The notes: generated from the letters alone by a model not told the origin. A DNA stretch of 8,460 nt from Treponema sp. (GCA_031254175.1 JAIRUY010000228.1:1-8460), one strand, 5' to 3'. Numbered from the stretch's first letter, positions 1 through 5,955 are shown. Program-made: numbers and translations.

Positions 1-1362
1 TTCCATTTCGGCTGTAACTGTTCCCGGATTTATGCAAAGGAAATAACCGATGCGGATTTTCCCTCTTCCCGCGTCTACTCCCTTTATTTTAAAACAGTAT
101 TCGGAAGGTTCCAGTATTGAATTGTCAATGATACGCACTTTTGGGATCACAAGACCAAGGTCGAGGGCTGACTGACGCCTTACTCCCTGAACTCTTTCCA
201 GCAGTTCCGCGCCTCTTTCCTTTTCTACAAGCGGAACAAGTCCGTATCCAAGTTCCAGTGAAAGGGCATCAAGAGGAACCACAGGGGAGATTTCCGCTGT
301 TTTTTCATCTTTCCGTTCTTTGCTCTTTGCCATCATCTCGTTAAAACTGGCAGCCCGTTTTTGCTTTCGCCCAATACTGAAAGCGTGGACGGCTACAAGA
401 GCGGCCATTGGAAGAAGCACATACCACGGGAAGCCGGGCAGGAAGGACATAAAAACAAGCACTCCCATACATATCCAGTAAACAATCGGATTGCGGTCAA
501 ATATCTGCTCAACAGCCTGTTCTGAAAGATTGCCCGGAGAGGCCGCCCTTGTTACTACAATACCCATTGCGGTAGAAATTAAAAGGGCAGGCAGCTGTGT
601 AACAAGTCCGTCTCCAATCGCAAGGCTGATGTAATTGTTAGCCGCAAACTGAAGCGACAGTCCCTGCATGGCCATTCCAATGATGATTCCGCCGAGTAAT
701 TCCACTACTATGATCAGAACGCCAACCTTAACGTTACCTGAAATAAATTTACTGGCACCGTCCATTGAACCGTAAAAATCAGACTCTTTTTGTATCTGCG
801 CTTTTCTTCTCTGAGCCTCTTCCTCGTTGATGGCGCCGGATGAATATTCGGTTTCAACAGCCATCATTTTCACCTGCATACTGTCCAGGGTAAAACGGGC
901 CGCTACTTCCGATACGCGGGTTGCTCCCTTTGTGATAACCACAACCTGTACCGCAATAATTATGATAAATATGATAAGGCCGATAACAATACCTTCATTA
1001 CCGGCAGAACCTACAACAAACCTGGAAAATGCTTTGATCATTCTTCCGTTAAAATTCGCGCCATGAGAAAGAATCAACCTTGTTGAAGAAACATTAAGGG
1101 CAAGTGAAAATACCGTAGCTACAAGCAAAACAGTCGGAAAAAGGCTGAATTCCGTGGGTTTTTGGGTATAAAGCACAATTAAAAGCACGAGAAGGGAAAA
1201 TACAAGGTTAATTGCCATCAATGCGTCCAAAAGCACAGTCGGCATCGGAAGAATAACAGCAAGTACTACGGTAATTACCACCGCGGCGGGAAAACTATCC
1301 TTGAGAAAATGCAGCGGGTTACGCGAAACTGTTCCTTCCGGGCTTGCAACTACGTCAGCCAT
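1..1362 (-). CDS. flhA: Flagellar biosynthesis protein FlhA, C-terminus cut off by window edge
   Basis: FlhA is the large FHIPEP-family membrane protein of the flagellar type III export apparatus. It forms a ring under the FliPQR gate, takes part in proton-driven export, and docks chaperone-substrate complexes through its cytosolic domain. The visible 454 residues are open to the window edge; the family is usually near 700, so most of the cytosolic domain is missing. Hydrophobic helices fill roughly residues 22-65, 75-90, 115-145 and 205-320. The STRLIL motif is at 92-97 and the FHIPEP-type loop (ARFTLDSM, then DFYGSMDGASKF) is at about 154-206. A charged linker (about 325-350) leads into the cytosolic domain, recognisable by LELGYGLVPLV and IPKVRIIDN. 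The ATG at 1362 has a GGAG at 1370-1373, seven bases upstream, and lies 17 bases after the flhB stop. The loop departs from the usual family signature (see findings). The identity is secure. Confidence 0.97.
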   Translation of the reverse strand, partial: MADVVASPEGTVSRNPLHFLKDSFPAAVVITVVLAVILPMPTVLLDALMAINLVFSLLVLLIVLYTQKPTEFSLFPTVLLVATVFSLALNVSSTRLILSHGANFNGRMIKAFSRFVVGSAGNEGIVIGLIIFIIIIAVQVVVITKGATRVSEVAARFTLDSMQVKMMAVETEYSSGAINEEEAQRRKAQIQKESDFYGSMDGASKFISGNVKVGVLIIVVELLGGIIIGMAMQGLSLQFAANNYISLAIGDGLVTQLPALLISTAMGIVVTRAASPGNLSEQAVEQIFDRNPIVYWICMGVLVFMSFLPGFPWYVLLPMAALVAVHAFSIGRKQKRAASFNEMMAKSKERKDEKTAEISPVVPLDALSLELGYGLVPLVEKERGAELLERVQGVRRQSALDLGLVIPKVRIIDNSILEPSEYCFKIKGVDAGRGKIRIGYFLCINPGTVTAEME

Positions 1363-1379
1363 TTAATAACTCCATAAAT

Positions 1380-2567
1380 TTACGCGCTTATTCTCCTTCT
1401 CCGTTCTTCGTTCAGGCGCCATACCTTGCTCAGTATTAACGCCACTGTGTTCCAGTAGGCAAAAGGAATAATATCTCCGACATCAGTTTCCCGGTACAAT
1501 GCCCACGCGAGAGCCTTGTTCTCAACAAGAGGCACTTCGTGTTCCTGCGCAATGTCCCTGATTTTCGCGGCCATCTCATCAGCGCCGATTGCTGTTACTG
1601 TCGGACCGGGCATAACACTTTGATCATAGCGCAGAGCAATTGCAAGATGGGTCGGGTTTGTTATTACAACATCCGCTTTGGGAACCTCGGCGGCAATATT
1701 CTGCCTTAGAAGCTCGCGAAAACGCCTGCGAATCCTGCTCTGTATCTGCGGATCCGATTCGTACATTTTCATTTCTTCTTTTATTTCGTGTCTGGTCATC
1801 TTGTTCCGCTCACGGAAACGCCAGCGTTGAAACATATAATCAGGTATAGACATGATAAGCATAAGTACAGCCGCTATAATCAACATTTTTATCGCAATTG
1901 ATGTCACAATGCTAAAACCTGTCCATATATCCGCTTTCTGCAGATTAAGAAGTTTTTCGATATCTATGTAAATTAAAACATACGCTACTACTCCGATAAT
2001 GGCTATTTTTGTTAATGACTTGATTAAATTGTAAGCGCCGTCTACAGAAAAAATCTGTTTAAAAAATTTTCCCAATTTTGGAAGCACTTTTGAAAAATTA
2101 GGCGTTATCGGCTTGGTTGAAAACAAAAAGCCGACTTGCATAATATTGGAAAAAATCGCCGCAAAAACAGCGACAAGCAGAACAGGCCACACAATTGATA
2201 CGAAATATCTTAAGAAAACAACTACAATTAATCTGTCCTGTGTAGGATCCAATTCGACAGCCCGTGTAAAGAAAAAACGAACCATCTCTACGCATCTCCT
2301 GAGCATCGAAGGAGCAAGAAATAACAATAATATTGCCGGCAGCAACAATCCCAGTGCGCCGATGAGCTCTTGGCTTTTTACTACCTGGCCTTCTTCCCTC
2401 AGCCGTTTAAGTTTATGCTCTGTCGGCTGCTCTGTCTTGCCGGGCGCGTCTTCATCGTCATCCGCAAACCACTGAAGATGGACAGAGAGTAAAGAACAGG
2501 AAGCAGGGATTGGGAAACAAATCCCTTGTCTATGAGTATTAGTTTCCAATATCCACTCCCTGCTCAT
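1380..2567 (-). CDS. flhB: Flagellar biosynthesis protein FlhB, export specificity switch
   Basis: FlhB is the membrane protein that switches flagellar export from rod-hook to filament substrates after cleaving itself. The 395-residue product has four hydrophobic stretches (about 68-88, 117-142, 185-202, 222-243), the basic helix region KMTRHEIKEE (257-266) with SDPQI (271-275), and the intact autocleavage motif NPTH at 304-307 (bases 1647-1658). By family knowledge cleavage falls between N304 and P305, leaving a C-terminal fragment of about 91 residues. The N-terminal LQWFA motif at 31-35 precedes the conserved KTEQPTE segment. The start at 2567 overlaps the fliR stop in an ATGA and has a perfect GGAGGTGA six bases upstream, so it is well supported. 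It gives about 30 residues ahead of LQWFA, longer than I expect. An in-frame TTG at 2549 is an alternative. The very basic C-terminus ends in RRRRISA. Confidence 0.97.
   Translation of the reverse strand: MSREWILETNTHRQGICFPIPASCSLLSVHLQWFADDDEDAPGKTEQPTEHKLKRLREEGQVVKSQELIGALGLLLPAILLLFLAPSMLRRCVEMVRFFFTRAVELDPTQDRLIVVVFLRYFVSIVWPVLLVAVFAAIFSNIMQVGFLFSTKPITPNFSKVLPKLGKFFKQIFSVDGAYNLIKSLTKIAIIGVVAYVLIYIDIEKLLNLQKADIWTGFSIVTSIAIKMLIIAAVLMLIMSIPDYMFQRWRFRERNKMTRHEIKEEMKMYESDPQIQSRIRRRFRELLRQNIAAEVPKADVVITNPTHLAIALRYDQSVMPGPTVTAIGADEMAAKIRDIAQEHEVPLVENKALAWALYRETDVGDIIPFAYWNTVALILSKVWRLNEERRRRISA
2505..2526. repeat. Inverted repeat inside the 5' end of flhB
   Basis: Arms AGGGATT (2505-2511) and AATCCCT (2520-2526) pair perfectly over seven bases around an eight-base loop. 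It lies about 40-60 bases after the flhB start codon, within the extra N-terminal residues. As mRNA structure it could affect early translation; it may also be chance. Confidence 0.5.
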
Positions 2568-3439
2568 AGCCCGTCACCTCCGGTTATTTGCCGGCCAATC
2601 TGCGTATACAGGGTTTCAATTGAACTGAAACCTGAATCAATAACACGGCCGAAAGCTTCAAGCATAAAGGGAAGAGAAGCAAAAAGAAGTATAAACGCTG
2701 TAGTGATTGAAAGCGGAAAACCTTCCGAGAGAATGTTGATCTGCGGAGCGGCTTTGGAAATAAGGCCGGTTGCAAGAGAAGTTAAAAACAGAGTACCAAG
2801 AATTGGCAAAGAAATTATCAAGGCATCAAGAAATAACCTTGAAAGCCCGGAAGCAAGCATACTCACAACTGATTCTCTGCCTTCAATCAGGGAAACTATA
2901 TTGATGGTTTGCACCGAACGCCAGAAACCTCCAAGAAATAACGTGTTAAAGCCGCCAATGGTAAGAAAGATCAGCATTGAAACAAGGTTAAAATACTGGC
3001 CCATGAGCGGATTTTCAACCTGCCCTATCGGGTCAAAAGTTTCAGAAGCTCCAAAACCCATCTGCAATGAAAAAAATTGTCCTGCCGTAGAGAATGTCGC
3101 AAAAATTATTGTCAGGTAAAATCCAATGATAAGCCCGATAATCGCTTCACCTAGAATGAGCAGTATAAAACGAAGACTGAATGGCTCATAACGCAGATCG
3201 GTTACTTCTCCGCCGGGAAGAGTTACTATACCGGAAGAAGAATTTGCCGCCATAAAAACTTCTGCCGTAGGCATAACTGCAAATGCGGCAAAACCCGCGA
3301 GCGCGATTTTTGCGACCTGCGGAATAGCTTCAGAAGAAAGCAGCGGAGCAACTTCAATCATGGCAAGAGCTCTGGCGGCAATCAGAAGAAACACAGGCCC
3401 AAAGATGAGGATGTTGTTTAAAACCGCTCCGTCTACCAT
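2564..3439 (-). CDS. fliR: Flagellar export gate protein FliR
   Basis: FliR is the single-copy component of the FliP5-FliQ4-FliR1 export gate in the flagellar basal body. The 291-residue product is very hydrophobic, with helices near residues 9-28, 42-58, 91-118, 151-172, 204-228 and 243-262. The family-typical segment GQFFSLQMGF is at 120-129, followed by an F-D-P turn (135-137); a second conserved area is SEGFPLSI (238-245). The open frame extends upstream to an ATG at 3517, but that would overlap fliQ by about 70 bases. The ATG at 3439 has GAGGTAG at 3448-3454, eight bases upstream, and gives an N-terminus that begins just before the first helix, as in other FliR proteins. The stop codon overlaps the flhB start by ATGA. 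At 291 residues it is somewhat longer than the common 255-265; the extra length includes a loop at about 60-85. Confidence 0.95.
   Translation of the reverse strand: MVDGAVLNNILIFGPVFLLIAARALAMIEVAPLLSSEAIPQVAKIALAGFAAFAVMPTAEVFMAANSSSGIVTLPGGEVTDLRYEPFSLRFILLILGEAIIGLIIGFYLTIIFATFSTAGQFFSLQMGFGASETFDPIGQVENPLMGQYFNLVSMLIFLTIGGFNTLFLGGFWRSVQTINIVSLIEGRESVVSMLASGLSRLFLDALIISLPILGTLFLTSLATGLISKAAPQINILSEGFPLSITTAFILLFASLPFMLEAFGRVIDSGFSSIETLYTQIGRQITGGDGL
2574..2581 (-). promoter_or_regulatory. flhB ribosome-binding site
   Basis: GGAGGTGA on the minus strand, six bases before the flhB ATG at 2567, and inside the end of fliR. It fixes the flhB start and supports the long N-terminus. Confidence 0.85.
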
Positions 3440-3447
3440 TTTTTTAA

Positions 3448-3454
3448 CTACCTC
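3448..3454 (-). promoter_or_regulatory. fliR ribosome-binding site containing the fliQ stop
   Basis: GAGGTAG on the minus strand, eight bases before the ATG at 3439; its last three bases are the fliQ stop codon. It decides the fliR start in favour of 3439 over the in-frame ATG at 3517. Confidence 0.8.
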
Positions 3455-3717
3455 GCCATATCCGGAATTCGCATGAAAAGCTGAGTTGTATAATTGCCAA
3501 GTGTTGTGAACATCCATCCGCCCAAGAGAGCCAGCATTGCAAGAATAACAATTATCTTAGGCACAAAAGTAAGAGTCTGTTCCTGTATACTTGTACTCGC
3601 CTGTAAAATGGCAACAGTCAAACCCACAATGAGGGCAGGTATCAGCAAGGGGCCTGCCATCATAAGCACCTGCATTACTCCCTGACGCAAAAGAATTGTT
3701 ATATCACCAATACTCAC
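3448..3717 (-). CDS. fliQ: Flagellar export gate protein FliQ
   Basis: FliQ is the small two-helix subunit that packs around FliP and FliR in the export gate. The 89-residue length is typical. Visible family marks are the first helix with PLLIPALIVGL (23-33), the segment QASTSIQEQTLTFVPK (39-54) and the second helix (about 55-72). Translation must start at the GTG at 3717, because an in-frame TGA lies only two codons upstream and the protein aligns from this point. Its Shine-Dalgarno (AGGTGA, 3721-3726) contains the region of the fliP stop codon, and its own stop lies inside the fliR Shine-Dalgarno. The short spacing suggests that FliP translation hands over to FliQ. Confidence 0.96.
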   Translation of the reverse strand: MSIGDITILLRQGVMQVLMMAGPLLIPALIVGLTVAILQASTSIQEQTLTFVPKIIVILAMLALLGGWMFTTLGNYTTQLFMRIPDMAR

Positions 3718-3720
3718 ATC

Positions 3721-3727
3721 TCACCTA
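3721..3727 (-). promoter_or_regulatory. fliQ ribosome-binding site overlapping the fliP stop
   Basis: TAGGTGA on the minus strand: the TAG is the fliP stop and AGGTGA pairs with the 16S tail just before the fliQ GTG at 3717. The spacing is short (three bases from the end of the match, six from the AGG core). Confidence 0.7.
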
Positions 3728-4543
3728 CAAATTAAAAGAACGAATCAACTGATTCGTCAAAAGTCCCCATCCGTCAACCAAAACGAAAAGGATAAGTTTA
3801 AACGGCATTGATATCATCACAGGAGGAAGCATGATCATACCCATGGACATTAGAGCGCTTGCAACCACCATGTCGATTACAATGAAGGGAATAAAAAGTA
3901 ATATCCCTATTTTAAACGCTATCGTAAGTTCATTAAGAATGAATGCGGGAATCAATACATAAGTCGGAACGTCAGCAAGAGTATTGGGACGGTCAAGACC
4001 GCGCATTGCCATAAAAAGCCTGATATTCTCAGCGCCGTTGCTGTTTCTCATCTGACCGTACATAAAAAGCCTTATTGGGGCTTCCGCTTCACGGTACGCG
4101 TTCTCAACAGAAAGTTCCCCGGCCGCCAAAGGCCGGATTGAATTTTCATAAACGCGTTCAAATGTAGGCCACATGATAAATATGGTCAGAAAAAGCGAAA
4201 TCCCCAAAAGAACCTGATTGGGCGGAACCTGCTGAAGCGAAAGCGCGCGTTTAATAAAATCGAGAACAATGGACACACGCAGGAAACTTGTCATCAAAAT
4301 AATTATGCTTGGCGCAAGGGACAGAACCGTCAGCAGCAGCAATAATTGCAGTGAAAAAGCAACCTCCTGCCCTGTGGAGGGGTTACGGACAGAAAGATCA
4401 ATAAAGGGAATCGCCGGCGTTGACCGGTTTGAAAGCATATCTGTCGTACCGTCCGTTGCCATGCCGGGAAATTGCTGCGCCTGCGCCGCAAAAGGAGCAA
4501 GGAAAAATACTGCTAACAAAAAAAATGCCAAAATCTTTCTCAT
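3725..4543 (-). CDS. fliP: Flagellar export gate protein FliP
   Basis: FliP is the five-copy core subunit of the export gate. The 272-residue product begins with a cleavable signal peptide (basic MRK, hydrophobic core 4-18, likely cleavage after A22 in AQA), as known for FliP. Family motifs are SFLRVSIVLDFIKRAL (86-101), QQVPPNQVLLG (104-114), FMAMRGLDRP (177-186), PAFILNELTIAFKIG (199-213) and the final block MGMIMLPPVMISMPFKL (234-250) followed by LVDGWGLL. The last block includes the plug region called the methionine gasket in Salmonella; here the run is M236-I237-M238. The ATG at 4543 shares one base with the fliO stop (TAATG) and has AGAGG at 4549-4553, five bases upstream. Length and motifs are complete, so the gene looks functional. 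Confidence 0.97.
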   Translation of the reverse strand: MRKILAFFLLAVFFLAPFAAQAQQFPGMATDGTTDMLSNRSTPAIPFIDLSVRNPSTGQEVAFSLQLLLLLTVLSLAPSIIILMTSFLRVSIVLDFIKRALSLQQVPPNQVLLGISLFLTIFIMWPTFERVYENSIRPLAAGELSVENAYREAEAPIRLFMYGQMRNSNGAENIRLFMAMRGLDRPNTLADVPTYVLIPAFILNELTIAFKIGILLFIPFIVIDMVVASALMSMGMIMLPPVMISMPFKLILFVLVDGWGLLTNQLIRSFNL

Positions 4544-5133
4544 TACAGCCTCTTTAACCTTTCGCGGCGTTTGCGTATTTCTTCGGCGCCGGGAGTACGA
4601 GATTCTGCCTGCGCTCCCATACGGCGCAGTATCGACAGAAAATCAGGGATGCGCCCGGGCGTTTCCGCGCCTTTTTTGGAATCCTCCAGCAGCATCGCGT
4701 TTATTATGTCTTTGTCATCTATTTCGCCGATTAGATTCACGCCGCCGTCGCCGGAGCCAAGCAGCCATGCTTTGCTGCCGACAGCCACAATATGCGCGTA
4801 ACGGTTGGAACCAAGAGGGGAACTTGCCAAAACTTTGAGAAAAGGATCGCTTGTTACAGTCCGCCTTGAGGAACGTTTGATGAAAAAAACCACGCCGTAG
4901 ACAGCGGCGGCGGCCATAGCCAGAACAAGTATCATTCTGACCGCAGCCCAAATTGAAGACTCGGAAGCCGCCGCGGTTATGGAAGGGCTTTCTTCAAAAG
5001 TAAAAGCTTGTTCGGCGGCCCGCAGAGGATCTTCAACCGGAGACGATTCTTCCTGAGCAGAGATTTGCTGTATTTGGATAAAAAGCCCTGCTCCCAAAAG
5101 GAGTAAAACGGCAAGACGGCGCAAAGCAGTCAT
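4543..5133 (-). CDS. fliO: Flagellar assembly protein FliO (also called FliZ in some bacteria)
   Basis: FliO is a small membrane protein that helps the FliP ring assemble. The 196-residue form from the ATG at 5133 has a signal-peptide-like N-terminus (RR at 5-6, hydrophobic 7-21, possible cleavage after A26), a Glu/Ser/Ala-rich linker (27-60), one transmembrane helix (about 62-85) and basic residues just after it. The FliO cytoplasmic domain has PFLKVLASSPLGSNRYAHIV (97-116) and WLLGSGDGGVNLIGEI (123-138). A charged tail follows and ends in RKRRERLKRL. The position directly before fliP supports the name. The start is uncertain: the frame is open up to a TTG at 5202, and a strong GGGAGGGG at 5187-5194 sits five bases before an in-frame CTG at 5181. 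The ATG at 5133 has no good ribosome-binding site. Function is confident; the exact N-terminus is not. Confidence 0.88.
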   Translation of the reverse strand: MTALRRLAVLLLLGAGLFIQIQQISAQEESSPVEDPLRAAEQAFTFEESPSITAAASESSIWAAVRMILVLAMAAAAVYGVVFFIKRSSRRTVTSDPFLKVLASSPLGSNRYAHIVAVGSKAWLLGSGDGGVNLIGEIDDKDIINAMLLEDSKKGAETPGRIPDFLSILRRMGAQAESRTPGAEEIRKRRERLKRL

Positions 5134-5186
5134 GCCGTACAAGACGGCCTTGCCATGTAAGGCGCAGAAAGATGTTTTCAGTTTTT

Positions 5187-5194
5187 CCCCTCCC
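5187..5194 (-). promoter_or_regulatory. Strong Shine-Dalgarno-like sequence upstream of fliO
   Basis: The minus strand reads GGGAGGGG here, the best ribosome-binding match in the spacer. No ATG, GTG or TTG lies 4-12 bases downstream; the first plausible codon is a CTG at 5181, in frame with fliO. It may mark a non-standard fliO start or be a chance purine run. Confidence 0.45.
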
Positions 5195-5213
5195 AAGTAC
5201 AAACTGATTGGAA

Positions 5214-5231
5214 GACGGGGTTTACCCCGTC
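5214..5231. repeat. Perfect 18-base GC-rich palindrome in the fliO leader
   Basis: The minus-strand sequence GACGGGGTAAACCCCGTC has two 8-base arms (GACGGGGT and ACCCCGTC) around AA; as RNA it would form a 7-bp stem with a TAAA loop. It is followed by no T-run on either strand, so it does not look like an intrinsic terminator. Its place just downstream of the candidate promoters suits an operator or a 5' leader hairpin, but its role is unknown. It could also be one copy of a dispersed repeat. Confidence 0.75.
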
Positions 5232-5247
5232 AGTATAATTCCTTTAA

Positions 5248-5276
5248 ATTTTACACTAAATAAGGATTTATAGCAA
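5248..5276 (-). promoter_or_regulatory. Candidate sigma-70-type promoter for the fliO-flhA operon
   Basis: On the minus strand a TTGCTA (5276-5271) is followed after 17 bases by TAAAAT (5253-5248); these match TTGACA at four of six bases and TATAAT at five of six, with ideal spacing. A second possible -10, TATACT at 5237-5232, has a poorer -35 (TTTAGT, 5260-5255). The first would start transcription near 5241, giving a leader of about 110 bases to the ATG of fliO that contains the palindrome at 5214-5231. AT-rich spacers produce such matches by chance, so this is an inference. Confidence 0.45.
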
Positions 5277-5294
5277 GAGAAAGAAGCATATATT

Positions 5295-5318
5295 GTTAAT
5301 CAGGCGGTTAATACAGCG
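5295..5318. repeat. Imperfect 12-base tandem repeat after atpD
   Basis: Two adjacent units, GTTAATCAGGCG and GTTAATACAGCG on the plus strand, share the first six bases and most of the rest. It lies about 25-50 bases past the atpD stop. Such a short pair may be chance; no function can be assigned. Confidence 0.35.
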
Positions 5319-5343
5319 CTTTACGGAACGGATTGAGAAGGAA

Positions 5344-5946
5344 CTACGTGGCCGCTTTTTCAGTTCCGCTTTTTGCTATTTTGCCGCGAACAACGGAAGC
5401 TGTCTGTTGATCTCCAAGATACACTTGAATCTTTTTTATATTATTTCTTGTTTCAGGGATTTTTACTTTTTCAAAAAGGTTAACCCTCTGAGTTGTTGTA
5501 CGCAATTCTTTATCAAGGCGCTTGCGCTGTTCTTCTACAATCTTCGCCTCCATATCAAGTAAAAGAACCTGTTTCATCGCGTCTACTGCTTTATCAAGCC
5601 AGAGCGGAGTCCGAAGTATGTCGTATTTTTCAATATCAAACTCGGCGCTCTCGAATATCGGAATAGGAACGCCGGCAACATTTCCGTAACCGGTCTTAAG
5701 GCTTGTAATCTTTAATAAATCTTCTTTAAAAAAACCTTTTTCGCCAAAGACACCTATCCATACCTTAAATACTTCGTCAAGGTTTTCTTTTGCAGTTTGC
5801 AGTTCTTTCAGGCGGATATCTGTCAGGCGTATCTCTCCCTGCAACTGCTGTTTTTTAAGCATTAGAGTTGGCAGATAACGCCTGTACATCTTAAGGGAAT
5901 CTTTTTGTTTCTTAAGCTCGTTTTTTGTGAGCTTGATCTTTGCCAT
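5344..5946 (-). CDS. atpD: V/A-type ATPase subunit D, central rotor stalk
   Basis: Subunit D is the coiled-coil rotor shaft that turns inside the A3B3 head and couples ATP turnover to ion movement. The 200-residue product has the two family segments: an N-terminal helix rich in Lys and Leu with LKMYRRYLPTLMLKKQQLQ (18-36), and a C-terminal helix with RVNLFEKVKIPETRNNIKKI and YLGDQQTASVVRGKIAK (about 153-190). Between them is a less conserved part (about 60-120). It starts nine bases after the atpB stop; AAGGCGG at 5951-5957 overlaps that stop and serves as ribosome-binding site, suggesting coupled translation. The usual next genes for the membrane subunits (atpI, atpK) do not follow. The symbol here means V-type subunit D, not the F-type beta chain. 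Confidence 0.95.
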   Translation of the reverse strand: MAKIKLTKNELKKQKDSLKMYRRYLPTLMLKKQQLQGEIRLTDIRLKELQTAKENLDEVFKVWIGVFGEKGFFKEDLLKITSLKTGYGNVAGVPIPIFESAEFDIEKYDILRTPLWLDKAVDAMKQVLLLDMEAKIVEEQRKRLDKELRTTTQRVNLFEKVKIPETRNNIKKIQVYLGDQQTASVVRGKIAKSGTEKAAT

Positions 5947-5955
5947 TAAGCCGCC

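Larger units (their letters stand above)
5134..5343 (-). other. Intergenic junction between ATPase and flagellar genes
   Basis: These 210 bases separate the atpD stop from the fliO ATG. I find no protein with family resemblance in either direction. The part nearest fliO (5134-5202) is in the fliO frame and could be coding if fliO starts upstream. The middle (5232-5290) is AT-rich and holds the candidate promoters. The part after atpD (5291-5343) has no obvious stem-loop with a T-run, so no intrinsic terminator for the ATPase genes is visible; read-through into fliO is possible. No transposase remnant or terminal inverted repeat was seen. Confidence 0.6.

Noticed and set aside
2526..3119. 197-codon open frame on the plus strand
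   Set aside because: Lies antisense over fliR and the start of flhB; its translation shows no domain, and it is explained by codon bias of the minus-strand genes.
3439..3517. Longer FliR starting at the ATG at 3517
   Set aside because: Would overlap fliQ by about 70 bases and add a hydrophilic segment not expected in FliR; the ATG at 3439 has a good ribosome-binding site.
4269..4838. 189-codon open frame on the plus strand
   Set aside because: Antisense to fliP and fliO, low-complexity basic sequence with many Arg and Cys and no recognisable family; a shadow frame.
5214..5231. Palindrome as an intrinsic terminator for the ATPase genes
   Set aside because: No T-run follows on either strand, and it lies more than 110 bases beyond atpD and after the promoter-like elements.
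5293..5562. Plus-strand frame starting in the spacer
   Set aside because: Mostly antisense to atpD, rich in Phe and Cys, no domain or good start signal.
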